A stretch of DNA of 64,000 nucleotides from Mycobacterium avium subsp. avium (GCF_009741445.1 NZ_CP046507.1:2976001-3040000), one strand, 5' to 3'; numbered from the stretch's first letter, positions 43,531 through 57,093 are shown. Notes: generated by a model from the sequence alone, not told the origin. Program-made: numbers and translations.

Positions 43531-44871
43531 TCAGTCGGGCAACTGGGCCTCTGCGGCGGCCAGACGGGACGCGAGCGTCCCGTCGATCACTTCGTCAGCC
43601 ACGGCGATCAGCAGACCACCCAGCAGTTCGGTGTCGATCTGCAGCTGTACCGAGACCGGGTGGCCGTAGATGCGGCTGAGCACTTCGGTGAGGCGGGTGC
43701 GCTGCGCGTCGCTCAGGTCGGCTGCCGCGCTGACCTGGGCGACGACCTCGCCGCGGCGCGCCACCGCCACTTCCGCGAGGAACTGCACGGCCTCTTCGGC
43801 CGGCCGGCCGCGCAGCAGCTCGACCGTCTGGGTCAGCAGCGCGGCCACGATCGGGTTGACCGTGATGCTGGCGCTGTCGAGCACCTTGCGCAGCAATCCC
43901 ACTCGGCCTTCCACCGGAACGGCGTAGTCGCCCAACAGGATTGCCAACCGCGGTTGCACGTCCAGGATGCGGGAGAACCGGAACAGCTGTTCTTCGACCT
44001 CGTCGACCTTGTTCTCGCGCTCGGCGACTTCGAGCAGCGCCTGCCGCGACAGGTGCTCGAGTGCGTCGATCAGGTCGGAGTTGGCCGACCAGCGCTCCGA
44101 CACGGCCGCCCGCAGCACCTCGAGGGTGACGTCGCCGACCTTGCCGGACAGCAACCGCTCGATCAGCCGGACCCGGGGGCCCGCATCCTCGGCGGGAACG
44201 GTGAGATACCGCGTCACCACGATCTCGCGGTCCAGCATCTGGGCCACCGACACCAGTTCGCTGGACAGGGCGGAAAGTGCTTTGTTGTCAAGATCTTTGG
44301 CGACGGTGGTGAATCGCTCCGTCAGGTTGACCAGCGCGACGCGGCTCGAGGAGCGCATCTTGGTCATCAGCGGGTACTGGACGTCGGCCGCCGCGGGCGC
44401 CATCGCGTCGAGGTCGTCCAGGAATCGGTCCACGGTCGCCGATTGCTGGGCCGGGTCGGCGACATAGTTGCGCACCAACTCGCCGGCCTGCCGCACCGCT
44501 TCGTGCCCGAGTTCCAGCCGCAGCTGACGGGTCAGCTGGGTGCGCAACAGGTCGACCTGCCGGCTGCCCTGCGATTTGATGCGTTCGGCCTCGAGGCCGG
44601 CCTGCGCCGCCAACTGCTCGGTGATGCGTTTGGCGTCCGCCTGCGCCTCGTCGACAACCCGCTTCGACTCCGCCTTGGCCGCTTCCACGGCCTTGCTGTG
44701 CGCGGTGGTCGACTCGGTCAACCGGTCGGCCGCGGCGGCCGCGTCCTGCAGCTGCTGGCGCACCGCCTCCTGGCGCGCGGCCATCAACCGTCGCACCGGC
44801 GGCACCACATAGCGGACCACCAGGAACACGATGGCCGCAAAGCCCACCAACTGGCCGATGAAAGTCGACAT
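43531..44871 (-). CDS. atpFH: Fused ATP synthase b'-delta subunit
   Basis: A 446-residue fusion, the same length as in M. tuberculosis. The N-terminus is a b-like membrane anchor ([20 protein letters not shown]) and long coiled coil ([20 protein letters not shown] and onward). From about residue 270 it is the OSCP/delta domain ([41 protein letters not shown]). This single-chain peripheral stalk component is normal for mycobacteria. ATG 44871 is chosen over upstream starts; it lies 7 bp after atpF. Confidence 0.95.
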   Translation of the reverse strand: MSTFIGQLVGFAAIVFLVVRYVVPPVRRLMAARQEAVRQQLQDAAAAADRLTESTTAHSKAVEAAKAESKRVVDEAQADAKRITEQLAAQAGLEAERIKSQGSRQVDLLRTQLTRQLRLELGHEAVRQAGELVRNYVADPAQQSATVDRFLDDLDAMAPAAADVQYPLMTKMRSSSRVALVNLTERFTTVAKDLDNKALSALSSELVSVAQMLDREIVVTRYLTVPAEDAGPRVRLIERLLSGKVGDVTLEVLRAAVSERWSANSDLIDALEHLSRQALLEVAERENKVDEVEEQLFRFSRILDVQPRLAILLGDYAVPVEGRVGLLRKVLDSASITVNPIVAALLTQTVELLRGRPAEEAVQFLAEVAVARRGEVVAQVSAAADLSDAQRTRLTEVLSRIYGHPVSVQLQIDTELLGGLLIAVADEVIDGTLASRLAAAEAQLPD

Positions 44872-44878
44872 ACTTCGA

Positions 44879-45415
44879 TTACCGTCCGGATGTCTTGGTT
44901 GCGGATGTGGTCGCGGCGGCGGGGGCGACGTCGACACCGAGGATTCGGCTGGCCAGGGTCGCCGACATGGACGCCACATTGGCACGCAGATCCAGTTCCA
45001 CGGCGTCTCTTTCCCGCTTCAGCTGCCGGGCGGCCAGCTGCAGCGTCGACAGCACCTCTTGCTCGGCCTTGGCCCGCGCGTCCTCCACGACCTTACGGCC
45101 CTCGGCGCGGGCGTTGTCGCGTAACGACGACGCCTGCACCCGGGCTTCGGTCATGGCTTCTTCGTAATCGGCCTGGGCGGCCTCGAACTGCTCGGCCGCC
45201 TTCCGGTTGTCGGCGGCCGTCTTGGCGACCATGGCGTCGCGCTCGCGCAACACCTTCATCACCGGCGGCACCACGAAGGTGCCGATGACGGCCAGCACGA
45301 TCAGGAAGATGGCCAGCACGAAGAAGAAGGTGCCGTTGGGTACGAGGAAGTTGTTGCCTCCCTCGGCCACCACCTGGCTGGATGCCAGCACGCTCAGGCT
45401 CGCGTCACCCATCAC
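44879..45415 (-). CDS. atpF: ATP synthase b subunit
   Basis: A 178-residue peripheral-stalk subunit with one membrane helix ([21 protein letters not shown]) and a long charged helix ([20 protein letters not shown] and beyond) that pairs with the b'-delta fusion. GTG 45415 and ATG 45412 are adjacent alternatives for the start. It sits 6 bp after atpE. Confidence 0.94.
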   Translation of the reverse strand: MMGDASLSVLASSQVVAEGGNNFLVPNGTFFFVLAIFLIVLAVIGTFVVPPVMKVLRERDAMVAKTAADNRKAAEQFEAAQADYEEAMTEARVQASSLRDNARAEGRKVVEDARAKAEQEVLSTLQLAARQLKRERDAVELDLRANVASMSATLASRILGVDVAPAAATTSATKTSGR

Positions 45416-45421
45416 AGCGAA

Positions 45422-45733
<312 letters not shown>

Positions 45734-45754
45734 TCAAGGCAATTCGTGGTGGTC

Positions 45755-46513
45755 TCAGTCATGGTGTTCCTCGATCTCCATGGCCTGGCTGAAGTACAGG
45801 ATGGTCAGGATCGAGAAGATGAAGGCCTGGATCGCGCCGACGAACAGGTCGAAGGCTTTCCAGATCGCGTTGGGGGCCCACATGATGTAGGGCGGGAACA
45901 GCGCGATCAGCGCGACCAGGATGCCGCCGGCGAAGATGTTGCCGAAAAGTCGCAGCGACAACGAGATTGGCTTGGCCAACTCCTCGACGACGTTGATCGG
46001 CGCCAGGAACGCCACGTGACCCTTGAGCACGGCCAGCGGGTGCCCGACGACGCCGCGACGCCAGATGCCGGCCACGTGGTAGCAGACGAAGACGAAAAGA
46101 GCCAGCGCCAGAACGTAATTGATGTCCGCGGCCGCCGACTTCAGCAGCTCGGTGGTGTGCCCGGACTTGTCCGTGTACTGCAGCGGAAGCACCGACAGCC
46201 AGTTGGAGATCAGGATGAACACGAAGATGGTGACGGCCAGCGGCAACACGAACGGTGCGATCCGCATGCCGACCGCGCTCTCGATCTGATCGCGCATCTG
46301 GACCGTGATGGCCTCCCAGAACAACTGGACGCCGCTGGGCACGCCGGTGGAGGTGATCTTCGCGCGCAGGAAGAACGCCAGCGCGAGGACGATCAGCGCG
46401 GCGATCCCGGTCGACAGAATCGTGTCGGTGTTGACGGTCATGCCCAGCCAGGTGGCGTGGTTGTGTTCGCCGACCTCGATTGCGGATTCGGCCAGGAACG
46501 TCGTCTCAGGCAT
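45755..46513 (-). CDS. atpB: ATP synthase a subunit
   Basis: A 252-residue membrane subunit forming the proton half-channels with the c-ring. Conserved parts are [13 protein letters not shown], the essential Arg in [25 protein letters not shown], and the last helix [20 protein letters not shown]. The ATG at 46513 ([18 protein letters not shown]) overlaps the end of atpI by 8 bases, indicating coupling; upstream frame is atpI shadow. Confidence 0.96.
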   Translation of the reverse strand: MPETTFLAESAIEVGEHNHATWLGMTVNTDTILSTGIAALIVLALAFFLRAKITSTGVPSGVQLFWEAITVQMRDQIESAVGMRIAPFVLPLAVTIFVFILISNWLSVLPLQYTDKSGHTTELLKSAAADINYVLALALFVFVCYHVAGIWRRGVVGHPLAVLKGHVAFLAPINVVEELAKPISLSLRLFGNIFAGGILVALIALFPPYIMWAPNAIWKAFDLFVGAIQAFIFSILTILYFSQAMEIEEHHD

Positions 46514-46988
46514 CGGTGCTGTTCCTTCCTTCCGTTCCGTCCGACCCCGCGGCGGCGCCGTCGGCGGACGGCGCCCAATCACCGGCACGCAGTTTCTTCC
46601 ACACCGGCAGCGCCGTCGATGCCACCAAGAGGACCTGGAACAGCGCCAGCCCGAACAGCACGCCCAGTCCGGCGGGCCGGAACAGGTAGGCGATGATCAG
46701 CCCGACGACGGTGATGATGGCCAGCCGGGACGCCGAGTTGACCGCCATCGACCTCTTCAGCGGGTGCTCCTTGGCGGTGATCGAGTCAACCGAGCGGCGC
46801 ACCAGTACGGCGTTGAGCAAACCCAGCAGCAACCCGATGCCGAAGAAGACCCCGACCATCAGGTGACCGGACAGTCCGGCGGCGAGCACCGCCACCGCGG
46901 TGATGGCAACGCTGATCGCGAACAGCCGAACCGGACGGAAAGCAACAGAGGGGAACACCAACGGCGCGTCCTGCGCTGGTGTCGTCAC
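46506..46988 (-). CDS. atpI: ATP synthase operon protein AtpI (Rv1303 homologue)
   Basis: A 160-residue membrane protein with four hydrophobic helices ([69 protein letters not shown]). It is the first gene of the ATP synthase operon and is thought to help assemble the c-ring. It starts [19 protein letters not shown], identical in style to M. tuberculosis. The 215 bp upstream, before wecA, hold no gene and should contain the atp promoter. Confidence 0.92.
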   Translation of the reverse strand: MTTPAQDAPLVFPSVAFRPVRLFAISVAITAVAVLAAGLSGHLMVGVFFGIGLLLGLLNAVLVRRSVDSITAKEHPLKRSMAVNSASRLAIITVVGLIIAYLFRPAGLGVLFGLALFQVLLVASTALPVWKKLRAGDWAPSADGAAAGSDGTEGRNSTDA

Positions 46989-47203
46989 TGCAGCACCTCA
47001 ATCCCAGGTTGGTGGAACGGGAACCCCCCGACCGACTGATCGGTGGCCCGCCGAGCGTATCGCACGTCACAGTTGAATCACCCAAGGGGTATCTCCCGGG
47101 GCCGGTCTTGCACCGGCCCGATCGGAGCAGCCTCCGACGGACCGGTCGCCTGCGCGGCTTTTTGGGGTTCTACCTGCACCGTACCACAGGCCGAAGCCCA
47201 CTA

Positions 47204-48427
47204 CTACTGCCTGTCGTACTCTTCGTCTTCGTAGTCGTCGCCGCGGCGTAACAGCGGTATGGCCGTCGCGATCCCGGCGACCACGATGGCGCCCAGCATC
47301 ACCGCCGCGGTGTCGCGGGGGCGGAAGAAAATGGTGCTCGCCGCGCCGAACGCCACGATGCCGACCCACAGGTAGATCAGCAACACCACCCGGCGGTGCG
47401 AATGACCGATCTGCAGCAACCGGTGATGCAGGTGCATCTTGTCGGGGCTGAACGCGCTGCGGCCCGCCCGGGTGCGCCGCACGATGGCCAGCAGCAAATC
47501 CAGCATCGGCACGAAGATGACCGCCGCGACCAGCAGGAACGGCGAGAGCAGTGCGAAGACGTCGCGCGCGCCGTAGGCGTTCTGCGAGACCGGGCCGGCC
47601 GCCGTCGTCGACGCCGCGGCCAGCATCAACCCGATCAGCATGGAGCCGGAGTCGCCCATGAAGATCTTGGCGCGATGGAAGTTGTGCGGCAGGAAGCCCA
47701 GGCACGCCCCGGCCAGCACCACCGAGATCACGGCGGGCGGGTAGAACAGCACGTCGCCGCCGTGGTCGCGCAGCAGCCCGACGGAGAACATGCAGATCGC
47801 CAGGGCGGTGATGAGACCCAGCCCGGCGGCCAGACCGTCGAGCCCGTCGACGAAGTTCATCGCGTTGACCACCGACACCGTCAGCGCCAGGGTCAGCAGG
47901 ATCGACGAGGCCTGGTCCAGCACGATGGTGCCGACGCCGCCGATCGGGATGTACAGCACGCTCCACGCCACGCCCATGGTGACCAGCACGCTGGCCGCGG
48001 TGATCTGACCGGCGAACTTGGTCAGCGCGTCCAGGCCCCAGCGATCGTCGATCAGGCCGATGCCCATGATGACAGCGCCGGCCACCAGGACGGCGGGCAT
48101 GCCGCTGGAGTAGACGAACCCGCGGGTGAGCGCCGGCAGCTGCGAGGCCAGGAAGACGGCGCAGACGACACCGAGAAACATGGCCAGGCCGCCCATCCGC
48201 GGGGTGGGCGTCACGTGCACGTCGCGCTCGCGCGGATAGGCGACCGCGCCCAGCCGGGTGGCCAGCACCCGCACCGGCCCGGTCGCGAAGTAGGTGATGA
48301 TGGCCGCGGTCAGCCCCACCAGTGCCAGCTCGCGCAGCGGAACGCCGGCGCCGCGGTCGGAAAGGGCGAGCAAACCACCGGCAAGGTCGGTTACGTCGCT
48401 GGACACCAACGAGACCGTACTGGACAA
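47204..48427 (-). CDS. wecA: WecA: decaprenyl-phosphate N-acetylglucosaminyl-1-phosphate transferase
   Basis: A 407-residue integral membrane enzyme making decaprenyl-P-P-GlcNAc, the first step of the linker that joins arabinogalactan to peptidoglycan. About eleven helices. Catalytic aspartates are in GIGLIDDRWGLDA and NAMNFVDGLDGLAAGLG; KIFMGDSGSMLIG and the His-rich loop SPDKMHLHHRLLQIGHSHRR are hallmarks of the polyprenyl-P HexNAc-1-P transferase family. Downstream of sua5 by 26 bp. Confidence 0.94.
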   Translation of the reverse strand: MSSTVSLVSSDVTDLAGGLLALSDRGAGVPLRELALVGLTAAIITYFATGPVRVLATRLGAVAYPRERDVHVTPTPRMGGLAMFLGVVCAVFLASQLPALTRGFVYSSGMPAVLVAGAVIMGIGLIDDRWGLDALTKFAGQITAASVLVTMGVAWSVLYIPIGGVGTIVLDQASSILLTLALTVSVVNAMNFVDGLDGLAAGLGLITALAICMFSVGLLRDHGGDVLFYPPAVISVVLAGACLGFLPHNFHRAKIFMGDSGSMLIGLMLAAASTTAAGPVSQNAYGARDVFALLSPFLLVAAVIFVPMLDLLLAIVRRTRAGRSAFSPDKMHLHHRLLQIGHSHRRVVLLIYLWVGIVAFGAASTIFFRPRDTAAVMLGAIVVAGIATAIPLLRRGDDYEDEEYDRQ

Positions 48428-48453
48428 AGCTGGGACCTCGACAACCGCTTGGG

Positions 48454-49113
48454 TCAGCCCGGGACGGCCAGGCTTTCCGGGTCGATGCCGAGCACTTCCG
48501 CGATCCGCTGGGCGCTCACCGGGCCCGGGCGCAGGATCCGCGGCGTGGCGCCGGTCAGGTCCACGATGGTCGAGGCGGCGCCCCGCTCGGCCCGCCCGGC
48601 CGCCAGGTAGACGTCGACCAAATCACCCAGCTGGCCGCGGGCCTCGTCGGCGTCGACGGCCGCCGGATGGCCGGAGATGTTGGCGCTGGACACGGCCATC
48701 GGCCCGACCTCGCGCAGCAGCTCGATGGCGACCGGGTGCAGCGGCATGCGCAGCATCACCGTGCCGCGGGCGTCGCCGAGATCCCACTGCAGCGACGGGG
48801 CCTGGGTCACCACCAGGCTCAGCGCGCCCGGCCAGAAAGCGCGGATCAGGTCGCGGGCGCCGTCCGGCATGGTGTAGACGAGTCCCTCGATGGTGTGCCA
48901 GGAGCCGACCAGGACACCCACCGGCATGTCGCGGCCCCTCCCCTTCGCCGACAGCAGCGCCGACACCGCGGCGCTGTTGAACGCGTCGGCGCCGATGCCG
49001 TACACGGTGTCGGTCGGCATGACGACCAGCCGGCCGCCCTTGACGGCCGCGGCCGCCGCCGCGATGCCGCGGGAACGCTGATCGGGGTCGGCGCAGTCGA
49101 AGACGTCAGACAT
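48454..49113 (-). CDS. sua5: Sua5/YrdC threonylcarbamoyl-AMP synthase
   Basis: A 219-residue enzyme making threonylcarbamoyl-AMP from Thr, bicarbonate and ATP for the t6A37 tRNA modification. Motifs: AAAAVKGGRLVVMPTDTVYGIGADAFN (Lys/Arg and substrate pocket), AKGRGRDMPVGVLVG, AFWPGALSLVVTQ and VSSANISGHPA. The ATG at 49113 overlaps the prmC stop (TGATG), so translation is coupled. A second copy of its translation start region lies 52 bp upstream inside prmC. Confidence 0.93.
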   Translation of the reverse strand: MSDVFDCADPDQRSRGIAAAAAAVKGGRLVVMPTDTVYGIGADAFNSAAVSALLSAKGRGRDMPVGVLVGSWHTIEGLVYTMPDGARDLIRAFWPGALSLVVTQAPSLQWDLGDARGTVMLRMPLHPVAIELLREVGPMAVSSANISGHPAAVDADEARGQLGDLVDVYLAAGRAERGAASTIVDLTGATPRILRPGPVSAQRIAEVLGIDPESLAVPG

Positions 49114-49181
49114 CAGCGCCGCTCCTCCTCATCGCTGCGCTCTGCATCGTCGCGACGCGAGACATCAGCGCCGCTCCTCCT
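49109..49181. repeat. Direct repeat pair of 21 bp (49109-49129 and 49161-49181)
   Basis: GACATCAGCGCCGCTCCTCCT occurs twice, 52 bp apart. Read on the minus strand each copy contains AGGAGGAGCGGCGCTGATGTC, that is, the ribosome site, the prmC stop and the sua5 start. The upstream copy lies within the last codons of prmC. Confidence 0.9.
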
Positions 49182-50051
49182 GCGGGCGGTCACGAACCGT
49201 GGCCGGCCGGTCAGGTCCCGGTGCGCCCGCACGTCGTCGAAAAGCCCGGTGCGGTCGAACAATTCGACGGTCTGGTGCGAGGTGGTGTCGTCGTGCTCGA
49301 TGCCGATCAGTCCGCCCGGCCGCAGCCACCGGCCGGCCAGTTCGACGACGGGGGCGATCACCGCCAGGCCGTCGGGCCCGCCGAACACCGCGTGGTGCGG
49401 ATCGTGCTGGGCGACTTCGGGTTCCAGCACGGCACCGTCGGGAACATAGGGCGGGTTGGCCACGACCAGATCCACCCGACCGTCCAGGTCGGGCGCCGAG
49501 CCGGGCACACGGGCCAGCTCGATGACGTCGGCGCGCACCAGCTCGACCGTCGTGCCCGCGGCATTGCGGCGCGCATATTCCAGGGCCGCATCGGAATTGT
49601 CGACGCCGACGATGCGCGCCGGCAGGCCCCGGCCGGCGCGATGGTGAGCCAACGCTACCGCCAGGGCGCCCGACCCGGTGCACAGGTCGACGATGACGGG
49701 CCGCGGTGGAAGTTGTTGCGCGGTGGCCCATTCCAGCAGCGCCTCGGTTTCGGGACGCGGGACGAAGACCCCTGGTCCGACGTGCAGCAGGACCGGACCG
49801 AAGGCCGCCGTCCCCAACAAATGCTGCAACGGCACCCGCCGGGCGCGGGCCAACACCGCGTCACGGTACCGCTGGAAGAACTCTTGACCCGGCGACTCGA
49901 GCAAGCCCAGCCGGCCTCGGTCGACGCCCGCCAGGTGCGCGGCCAGCTGCTCGGCATCCCAACGCGCGGAAGCGATTCCGGCTTCGGCGAGGGTGGCCGT
50001 CGCGTCGTCGATCGCGCGCCGCAGGCTGAGCCGGATCGTCCCGCTGCTCAT
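49113..50051 (-). CDS. prmC: PrmC (HemK) release-factor glutamine methyltransferase
   Basis: A 312-residue AdoMet enzyme that methylates the Gln of the GGQ motif in release factors, encoded just upstream as prfA. The SAM-binding segment is VIVDLCTGSGALAVALA, with VGVDNSDAALEYARRN, and the catalytic NPPY is in DLVVANPPYVPDGAVLEPEV. The start is ATG 50051 or 50060. The last 20 residues (SGADVSRRDDAERSDEEERR) are charged and come from a local 52-bp duplication, so the ancestral protein probably ended earlier. Confidence 0.93.
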   Translation of the reverse strand: MSSGTIRLSLRRAIDDATATLAEAGIASARWDAEQLAAHLAGVDRGRLGLLESPGQEFFQRYRDAVLARARRVPLQHLLGTAAFGPVLLHVGPGVFVPRPETEALLEWATAQQLPPRPVIVDLCTGSGALAVALAHHRAGRGLPARIVGVDNSDAALEYARRNAAGTTVELVRADVIELARVPGSAPDLDGRVDLVVANPPYVPDGAVLEPEVAQHDPHHAVFGGPDGLAVIAPVVELAGRWLRPGGLIGIEHDDTTSHQTVELFDRTGLFDDVRAHRDLTGRPRFVTARRRSGADVSRRDDAERSDEEERR

Positions 50052-50073
50052 CGTGTGCATCGTCGCCGGGAGG

Positions 50074-51147
50074 TCATGCCTGCTGCAACCGCGACTGCTT
50101 GTCGGCGGCGGCCAGCGCGTCGAACAACGCATCCAGGTCGCCGTCGAGCACCTGGTCGAGGTTGTGCGCCTTGAAGCCGATGCGGTGGTCGGTAATCCGG
50201 TTCTCCGGAAAGTTGTAGGTGCGAATGCGTTCGCTGCGGTCCACGGTGCGAATCTGGCTGGCCCGATCGGCCGACGCCTCGGCCGAGGCCTGCTCCTCGG
50301 CCATGGCCTGCAGCCGGGCCGCCAGCACCTGCAGCGCGCGGGCCTTGTTCTGCAGCTGCGAACGCTCGTTCTGGCAGGTGACCACGACGCCGGTGGGCAG
50401 GTGGGTGATCCGCACCGCGGAGTCCGTGGTGTTGACGCCCTGCCCGCCCTTGCCCGACGAGCGGAACACATCGATGCGCAGATCGGACTCGTCGATCTGC
50501 ACCTCGGCGACCTCTTCGGGTTCGGGATAGACGAGCACACCCGCCGCCGAAGTGTGCACGCGGCCTTGGGATTCCGTGACCGGGACGCGCTGCACCCGGT
50601 GCACCCCGCCCTCGAACTTCATCCGCGACCACACGCCGTCGGCGCTGTCGCCCTTGCTGCGGATGGACAGCGTCGCGTCCTTGTAACCGCCCAGGTCCGA
50701 GGTGATCTCGTCCAGCACCGTGACCGTCCAGCCGTGCCGCTCGGCGTAGCGGATGTACATCCGGGCCAGGTCGGCGGCGAACAACGCCGACTCTTCGCCG
50801 CCTTCACCGGATTTGACCTCGAGCACGATGTCGTCGGCGTCGTGCGGGTCGCGCGGGGCCAGCATGTCGGTCAGCTGGGTGTCCAACTGGGCCACCCGGG
50901 ATTCCAGGTCGGCGACCTCGGCGGTGAACGAATCGTCGTCGGCGGCCAGTTCGCGCGCGGTCTCGAGGTCCTCTCGGGCGGCCATCAGCTTGCGGTAGGT
51001 GCCGACGATCGGGGCGAGCCGGGCGAACCGCCGCCCGGCCTTGCGGGCCTCGTCGGGATTGCTGTGCAGGTCGGGGTCGGACAGCCGGCGTTCCAGGTCG
51101 GCGTGTTCGGCCAGCAGCACGTCGATGGTCTGAACCGGCTGCGTCAT
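50074..51147 (-). CDS. prfA: Peptide chain release factor 1
   Basis: A 357-residue RF1 recognising UAA and UAG. The codon-recognition tripeptide PVT is in [12 protein letters not shown] and the hydrolysis motif GGQ in [20 protein letters not shown]. The N-terminal coiled helices ([20 protein letters not shown]) and C-terminal [33 protein letters not shown] are complete. prmC, which modifies this GGQ, follows after 22 bp. Confidence 0.97.
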   Translation of the reverse strand: MTQPVQTIDVLLAEHADLERRLSDPDLHSNPDEARKAGRRFARLAPIVGTYRKLMAAREDLETARELAADDDSFTAEVADLESRVAQLDTQLTDMLAPRDPHDADDIVLEVKSGEGGEESALFAADLARMYIRYAERHGWTVTVLDEITSDLGGYKDATLSIRSKGDSADGVWSRMKFEGGVHRVQRVPVTESQGRVHTSAAGVLVYPEPEEVAEVQIDESDLRIDVFRSSGKGGQGVNTTDSAVRITHLPTGVVVTCQNERSQLQNKARALQVLAARLQAMAEEQASAEASADRASQIRTVDRSERIRTYNFPENRITDHRIGFKAHNLDQVLDGDLDALFDALAAADKQSRLQQA

Positions 51148-51243
51148 CTCACACCTCCTGCCCTGCCCCGCGCCACGACCGCAAACGTGAACCGACGCCC
51201 GGCCTGTGCGACTGCGCGCACAGTTCGGGCGTCGGGAACCGAG

Positions 51244-51486
51244 CTATTTGTCGGCGCTTTCGGCTTTCTCGGCGCCGGCCTTGCGCTTGCCGTAGCGCTT
51301 CTCGAAACGGGCCACCCGGCCGCCGCTGTCCAGGATCTTCTGCTTGCCGGTGTAGAACGGGTGGCACTGCGAGCACACCTCGACGACGATGCGGCCACCG
51401 TCCTTGGTGCTGCGGGTCTGGAACGTGTTGCCGCACCCACAGAGCACCGTGGTCTCCGCGTAGGTGGGGTGAATGTCAGCTTTCAT
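51244..51486 (-). CDS. rpmE: 50S ribosomal protein L31 (zinc-binding type)
   Basis: An 80-residue L31. Two cysteine pairs, LCGCGNTF and [13 protein letters not shown], form the zinc site of the C+ type, in contrast to zinc-free paralogues used under zinc starvation. The C-terminus is Lys/Glu/Ala-rich ([14 protein letters not shown]). It lies 101 bp after rho and 96 bp before prfA. Confidence 0.96.
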   Translation of the reverse strand: MKADIHPTYAETTVLCGCGNTFQTRSTKDGGRIVVEVCSQCHPFYTGKQKILDSGGRVARFEKRYGKRKAGAEKAESADK

Positions 51487-51587
51487 GATTCCTCTTCGAT
51501 CTCGTCGCGCGTCGATTATGCCAGGTCAACCGCTACCCGCCCAAAACAGTGGGATGCGTCGGGGCATTCCCGCCGGGCGTCGCGCGG

Positions 51588-53441
51588 CTAGTCGTTGTCC
51601 ATCGCCCCTGGCGTGGTCTTGGACACCTGGACCAGGAACTCGTAGTTGTTCTTGGTCTTGCGCAGCTGGCTCATCAGCAGGTCGATGGCCTGGTGCGAAT
51701 CCAGGCCGGACAGCACCCGGCGCAGCTTGTGCACGATGCCGAACTCGTCCGGCGACAGCAGCAGCTCGTCCTTGCGGGTGCCCGAGGGGTTCACGTCGAC
51801 CGCCGGGAAGACCCGCCGCTCGGCGATCTTGCGGTCCAGCTTGAGCTCGGCGTTACCGGTGCCCTTGAACTCCTCGAAGATGACGGTGTCACCGGTGGAT
51901 CCGGTCTCGACCATGGCGGTGGCGATGATGGTCAGCGAGCCGCCTTCCTCGATGTTGCGGGCGGCGCCCAGGAACCGCTTGGGCGGGTAGAGCGCGGTGG
52001 AGTCCACACCACCGGACAGGATGCGGCCCGAGGCGGGCGACGCGTTGTTGTAGGCGCGGCCCAGCCGGGTGATCGAGTCCAGCAGCACGACGACGTCCTT
52101 GCCCTGCTCGACGAGGCGCTTGGCGCGCTCGATGGCCAGCTCGGCGACCGAGGTGTGGTCGGACGGCGGCCGGTCGAACGTCGAGGCGATGACCTCGCCC
52201 TTGACCGAGCGCTGCATGTCGGTGACCTCCTCGGGCCGCTCGTCGACGAGCACGACCATGAGGTGGCATTCGGGGTTGTTCTTGGTGATCGCGTTGGCGA
52301 TGTCCTGCAGGATGGTCGTCTTACCCGCCTTGGGCGGCGACACGATCAGCGCGCGCTGGCCCTTGCCGATCGGCATGATCAGGTCGATGACCCGGGTGGT
52401 CAGCCGGTCCGGCGTGGTCTCCAGGCGCAGCCGCTGGTTCGGGTACAGCGGCGTCAGCTTGCCGAATTCGGGACGCTTCTTGGCGTCCTCGACGGAGCCG
52501 CCGTTGACACTGTCCAGGCGCACCAACGGGTTGAACTTCTGCCGTTGGTTGGGTTGTTCGCCGTCCTTGGGCACCCGGACCGCACCGGTCACCGCGTCAC
52601 CGCGGCGAAGGCCGTTCTTGCGCACCATGTTCATCGACACGTAGACGTCGTGCGGGCCGGCCAGGTAGCCGGAGGTGCGCACGAAGGCGTAGTTGTCGAG
52701 CACGTCGAGAATGCCGGCTACCGGTTGGACGACGTCGTCCTCGCGCAGTTCGGCGTCGCCGCCCTCACCGGACCGTTCGCCGCGGCGCCGGCGGTCACGG
52801 AAGCGGCGTCCCCGCCGGCCCTGACGTCCCTCGCCGTCGTCGTCCTGCTGGTTGGAGCCGCGCCCCTGCTGGCCACCGGAGCTCTGCTGGTCCTGGTCGC
52901 CGCCATCCTGCTTGCTTTGCTCGCGGCTGTCCTGCTTGTTTTGCTCGCGGCCGTCGGTCTCGCGGTCGGCGTCGTCGTTGCCGCGGCCGGCCGCTCCCGC
53001 GTCGCGGGACGCGCTGCGTCGTTCGCGGCGCGGCGCCTCGGCGGTGGCGCCGTTCTGGGCCGGCGCCTCGGCGGCGCTTTGAGCGCCGGTGTGGTCGTTG
53101 GCGTCCTTGGTGTCGGGCGTGGTGTCGTCCTTGGCGTCCTTGGCGTCGGGCTTGCCGCTGTCCTCGGCCGGCTCGGCGCCGTTGGCCTGCTCAGCGGGCG
53201 CGGCCCCGTTGGCCTGCCCCCGGACTTCCTTGATCGCGGCGATCAGTTCGTTCTTACGCATGCCCGACGTCCCCTTGACGCCGACCTGGTTAGCCAGCGC
53301 GCGCAGCTCGGGCAGCACCATGGTGGTCAGGGCACCGACCGGCGCATGCGTCTTCGCGTCTGGGGTGTCTGTGGTCACGGCAGGAGAGAGTTGATTGGCG
53401 TCAGTGTTTTCGCCAGCCGTGAACAGGTCCGTATCAGTCAC
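51588..53441 (-). CDS. rho: Transcription termination factor Rho
   Basis: A 617-residue hexameric RNA helicase. The N-terminal [20 protein letters not shown]-like domain (residues about 30-75) is followed by a long low-complexity insertion rich in Asp, Asn, Gln and Arg (about 75-225), typical of actinobacterial Rho. The RNA-binding cold-shock-like domain ([20 protein letters not shown]) and ATPase follow: Walker [16 protein letters not shown], Walker [16 protein letters not shown], plus the Q/R loop regions. Complete C-terminus ([12 protein letters not shown]). Confidence 0.96.
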   Translation of the reverse strand: MTDTDLFTAGENTDANQLSPAVTTDTPDAKTHAPVGALTTMVLPELRALANQVGVKGTSGMRKNELIAAIKEVRGQANGAAPAEQANGAEPAEDSGKPDAKDAKDDTTPDTKDANDHTGAQSAAEAPAQNGATAEAPRRERRSASRDAGAAGRGNDDADRETDGREQNKQDSREQSKQDGGDQDQQSSGGQQGRGSNQQDDDGEGRQGRRGRRFRDRRRRGERSGEGGDAELREDDVVQPVAGILDVLDNYAFVRTSGYLAGPHDVYVSMNMVRKNGLRRGDAVTGAVRVPKDGEQPNQRQKFNPLVRLDSVNGGSVEDAKKRPEFGKLTPLYPNQRLRLETTPDRLTTRVIDLIMPIGKGQRALIVSPPKAGKTTILQDIANAITKNNPECHLMVVLVDERPEEVTDMQRSVKGEVIASTFDRPPSDHTSVAELAIERAKRLVEQGKDVVVLLDSITRLGRAYNNASPASGRILSGGVDSTALYPPKRFLGAARNIEEGGSLTIIATAMVETGSTGDTVIFEEFKGTGNAELKLDRKIAERRVFPAVDVNPSGTRKDELLLSPDEFGIVHKLRRVLSGLDSHQAIDLLMSQLRKTKNNYEFLVQVSKTTPGAMDND

Positions 53442-53654
53442 GGATTTCCTTTCTTCCCCCGCTGATCAGCTCATACAGGGGGTTCGTTGCATTCAGCCAA
53501 ATTGCCGAGTGCGCCCAATCATCGACTTTGCAACGGTGATCGCCTGGATCGGCGGAGTAAACGGCGAACCTCGTCCACAAGAAGAATTGGTGTTGTCCTA
53601 GCGGCAAGGCAGTATGTATGCAGATGCAGATGCTGCGATTGCTGGACGGCTCCG

Positions 53655-53683
53655 AGGATAGCCCCCATCCCTGCCGGAAGCAA
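53655..53683 (-). promoter_or_regulatory. Predicted rho promoter
   Basis: On the minus strand, TTGCTT (53678-53683) and TATCCT (53655-53660) are spaced 17 bases. They lie in the 267-bp gap between thrB and rho, about 210 bases before the rho start, leaving a long leader that could hold Rho autoregulation sites. Weak evidence. Confidence 0.35.
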
Positions 53684-53708
53684 GCAAACCCTCCGGCCAC
53701 GCTGTGGA

Positions 53709-55764
<2,056 letters not shown>

Positions 55765-55768
<4 letters not shown>

Positions 55769-57090
55769 AGGCTGGTCCCTTCCAGTCGCAGCACGCTCGT
55801 CACGCTCTGCACGACGTCCAAATCGGCGAGCGCATGCACGGTTTCGGAAAGCGCGGCATCGGTGGCGGTGTGGGTGACCACGACGATGCGGGCACCCACC
55901 CGGCGGCCGCCCTCGTCGGCGACGCCCTCCTGACGGACCTCGGCGATGCTCACCTCGCGCTTGGCGAATTCGGCCGCCACCGACGACAACACACCCGGCT
56001 TGTCGGCCACGTTCATGCTCACGTAGTAGCGGGTGGAGATGAAACCCATTGGTGCGACCGGGAGTTGGGCGTACTTGGACTCCCGCGGGCCGCGGCTGCC
56101 CAGCACCCGGTTTCGCGCGGCCATCACCAGGTCACCGGCCACCGCGGACGCCGTCGGCGCTCCACCGGCGCCCTGGCCGTAGAACATCAGCCGGCCGGAG
56201 GCCCTGGCCTCGACCACCACCGCGTTGAAGGCGCCGTTGACCGTGGCCAGCGGATGGGACAGCGGCACCAGCGCCGGGTAGACGCGCGCCGAAACCCGTT
56301 CCTGGCCATCGTCGCCGGTGATGCGTTCGCAGATGGACAACAGTTTGATGGTGCAGCCCAGGGCGCGGGCGGAGGCGAAGTCGGCCGGGGTGATCTTGGT
56401 GATGCCCTCCCGGTAGACGTCGTCGGCGGTCACCCGGGTGTGGAACGCGATCGACGCGAGAATCGCGGCCTTGGCCGCGGCGTCGTACCCCTCGACGTCG
56501 GCGGTGGGGTCGGCCTCGGCGTAGCCCAGGTCGCTGGCTTCGGCCAGCGCGGTGTCGTAGTCGGCGCCGGTGCTGTCCATCGCGGACAAGATGTAGTTGG
56601 TGGTGCCGTTGACGATGCCGGCGACCCGCAGCACCGTGTCACCCGCCAACGACTGGGTCAGCGGCCGGATCACCGGGATGGCGCCGGCCACGGCGGCCTC
56701 GAAATACAGGTCCACGTGCGCGCTTTCGGCGGCCTGTGCCAATTCGCCGGTGGAGGTGGACAGCAGCGCCTTGTTGGCCGTGACGACCGACTTGCCGTGC
56801 TCGAGCGCGCACAGAATGGCCTTGCGGGACGGTTCCACCGGCCCCATCAACTCCACGACGATGTCAACGTCGTCGCGCGCGGCGAGTCCTTCGATGTCGT
56901 CGGTGAGCAGCTCGACCGGAACACCGCGGTCGTCGGCGACGCGGCGCACCCCGACGCCCCGCAGCACCAGGGGGGCACCGATGCGGGCCGCCAGGTCACC
57001 GGCGCTGTCCTCGATGATGCGGACGACTTCGCTGCCGACGTTGCCCAACCCGAGTACCGCTACACCAACCGGCTTTTCGTCACGGGGCAC
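55765..57090 (-). CDS. hom: Homoserine dehydrogenase
   Basis: A 441-residue NAD(P)-dependent enzyme reducing aspartate semialdehyde to homoserine. The Rossmann motif [14 protein letters not shown] opens the protein; the catalytic region has [14 protein letters not shown] and [17 protein letters not shown] with the conserved Lys. A C-terminal ACT domain ([22 protein letters not shown]) should give feedback inhibition by threonine. It is 3 bp after lysA and overlaps thrC. Confidence 0.97.
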
Positions 57091-57093
57091 AGC

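Noticed and set aside
43498-45288. Plus-strand frame of 596 codons opposite atpFH and atpF
   Set aside because: Shadow of the ATP synthase genes with random-looking composition.
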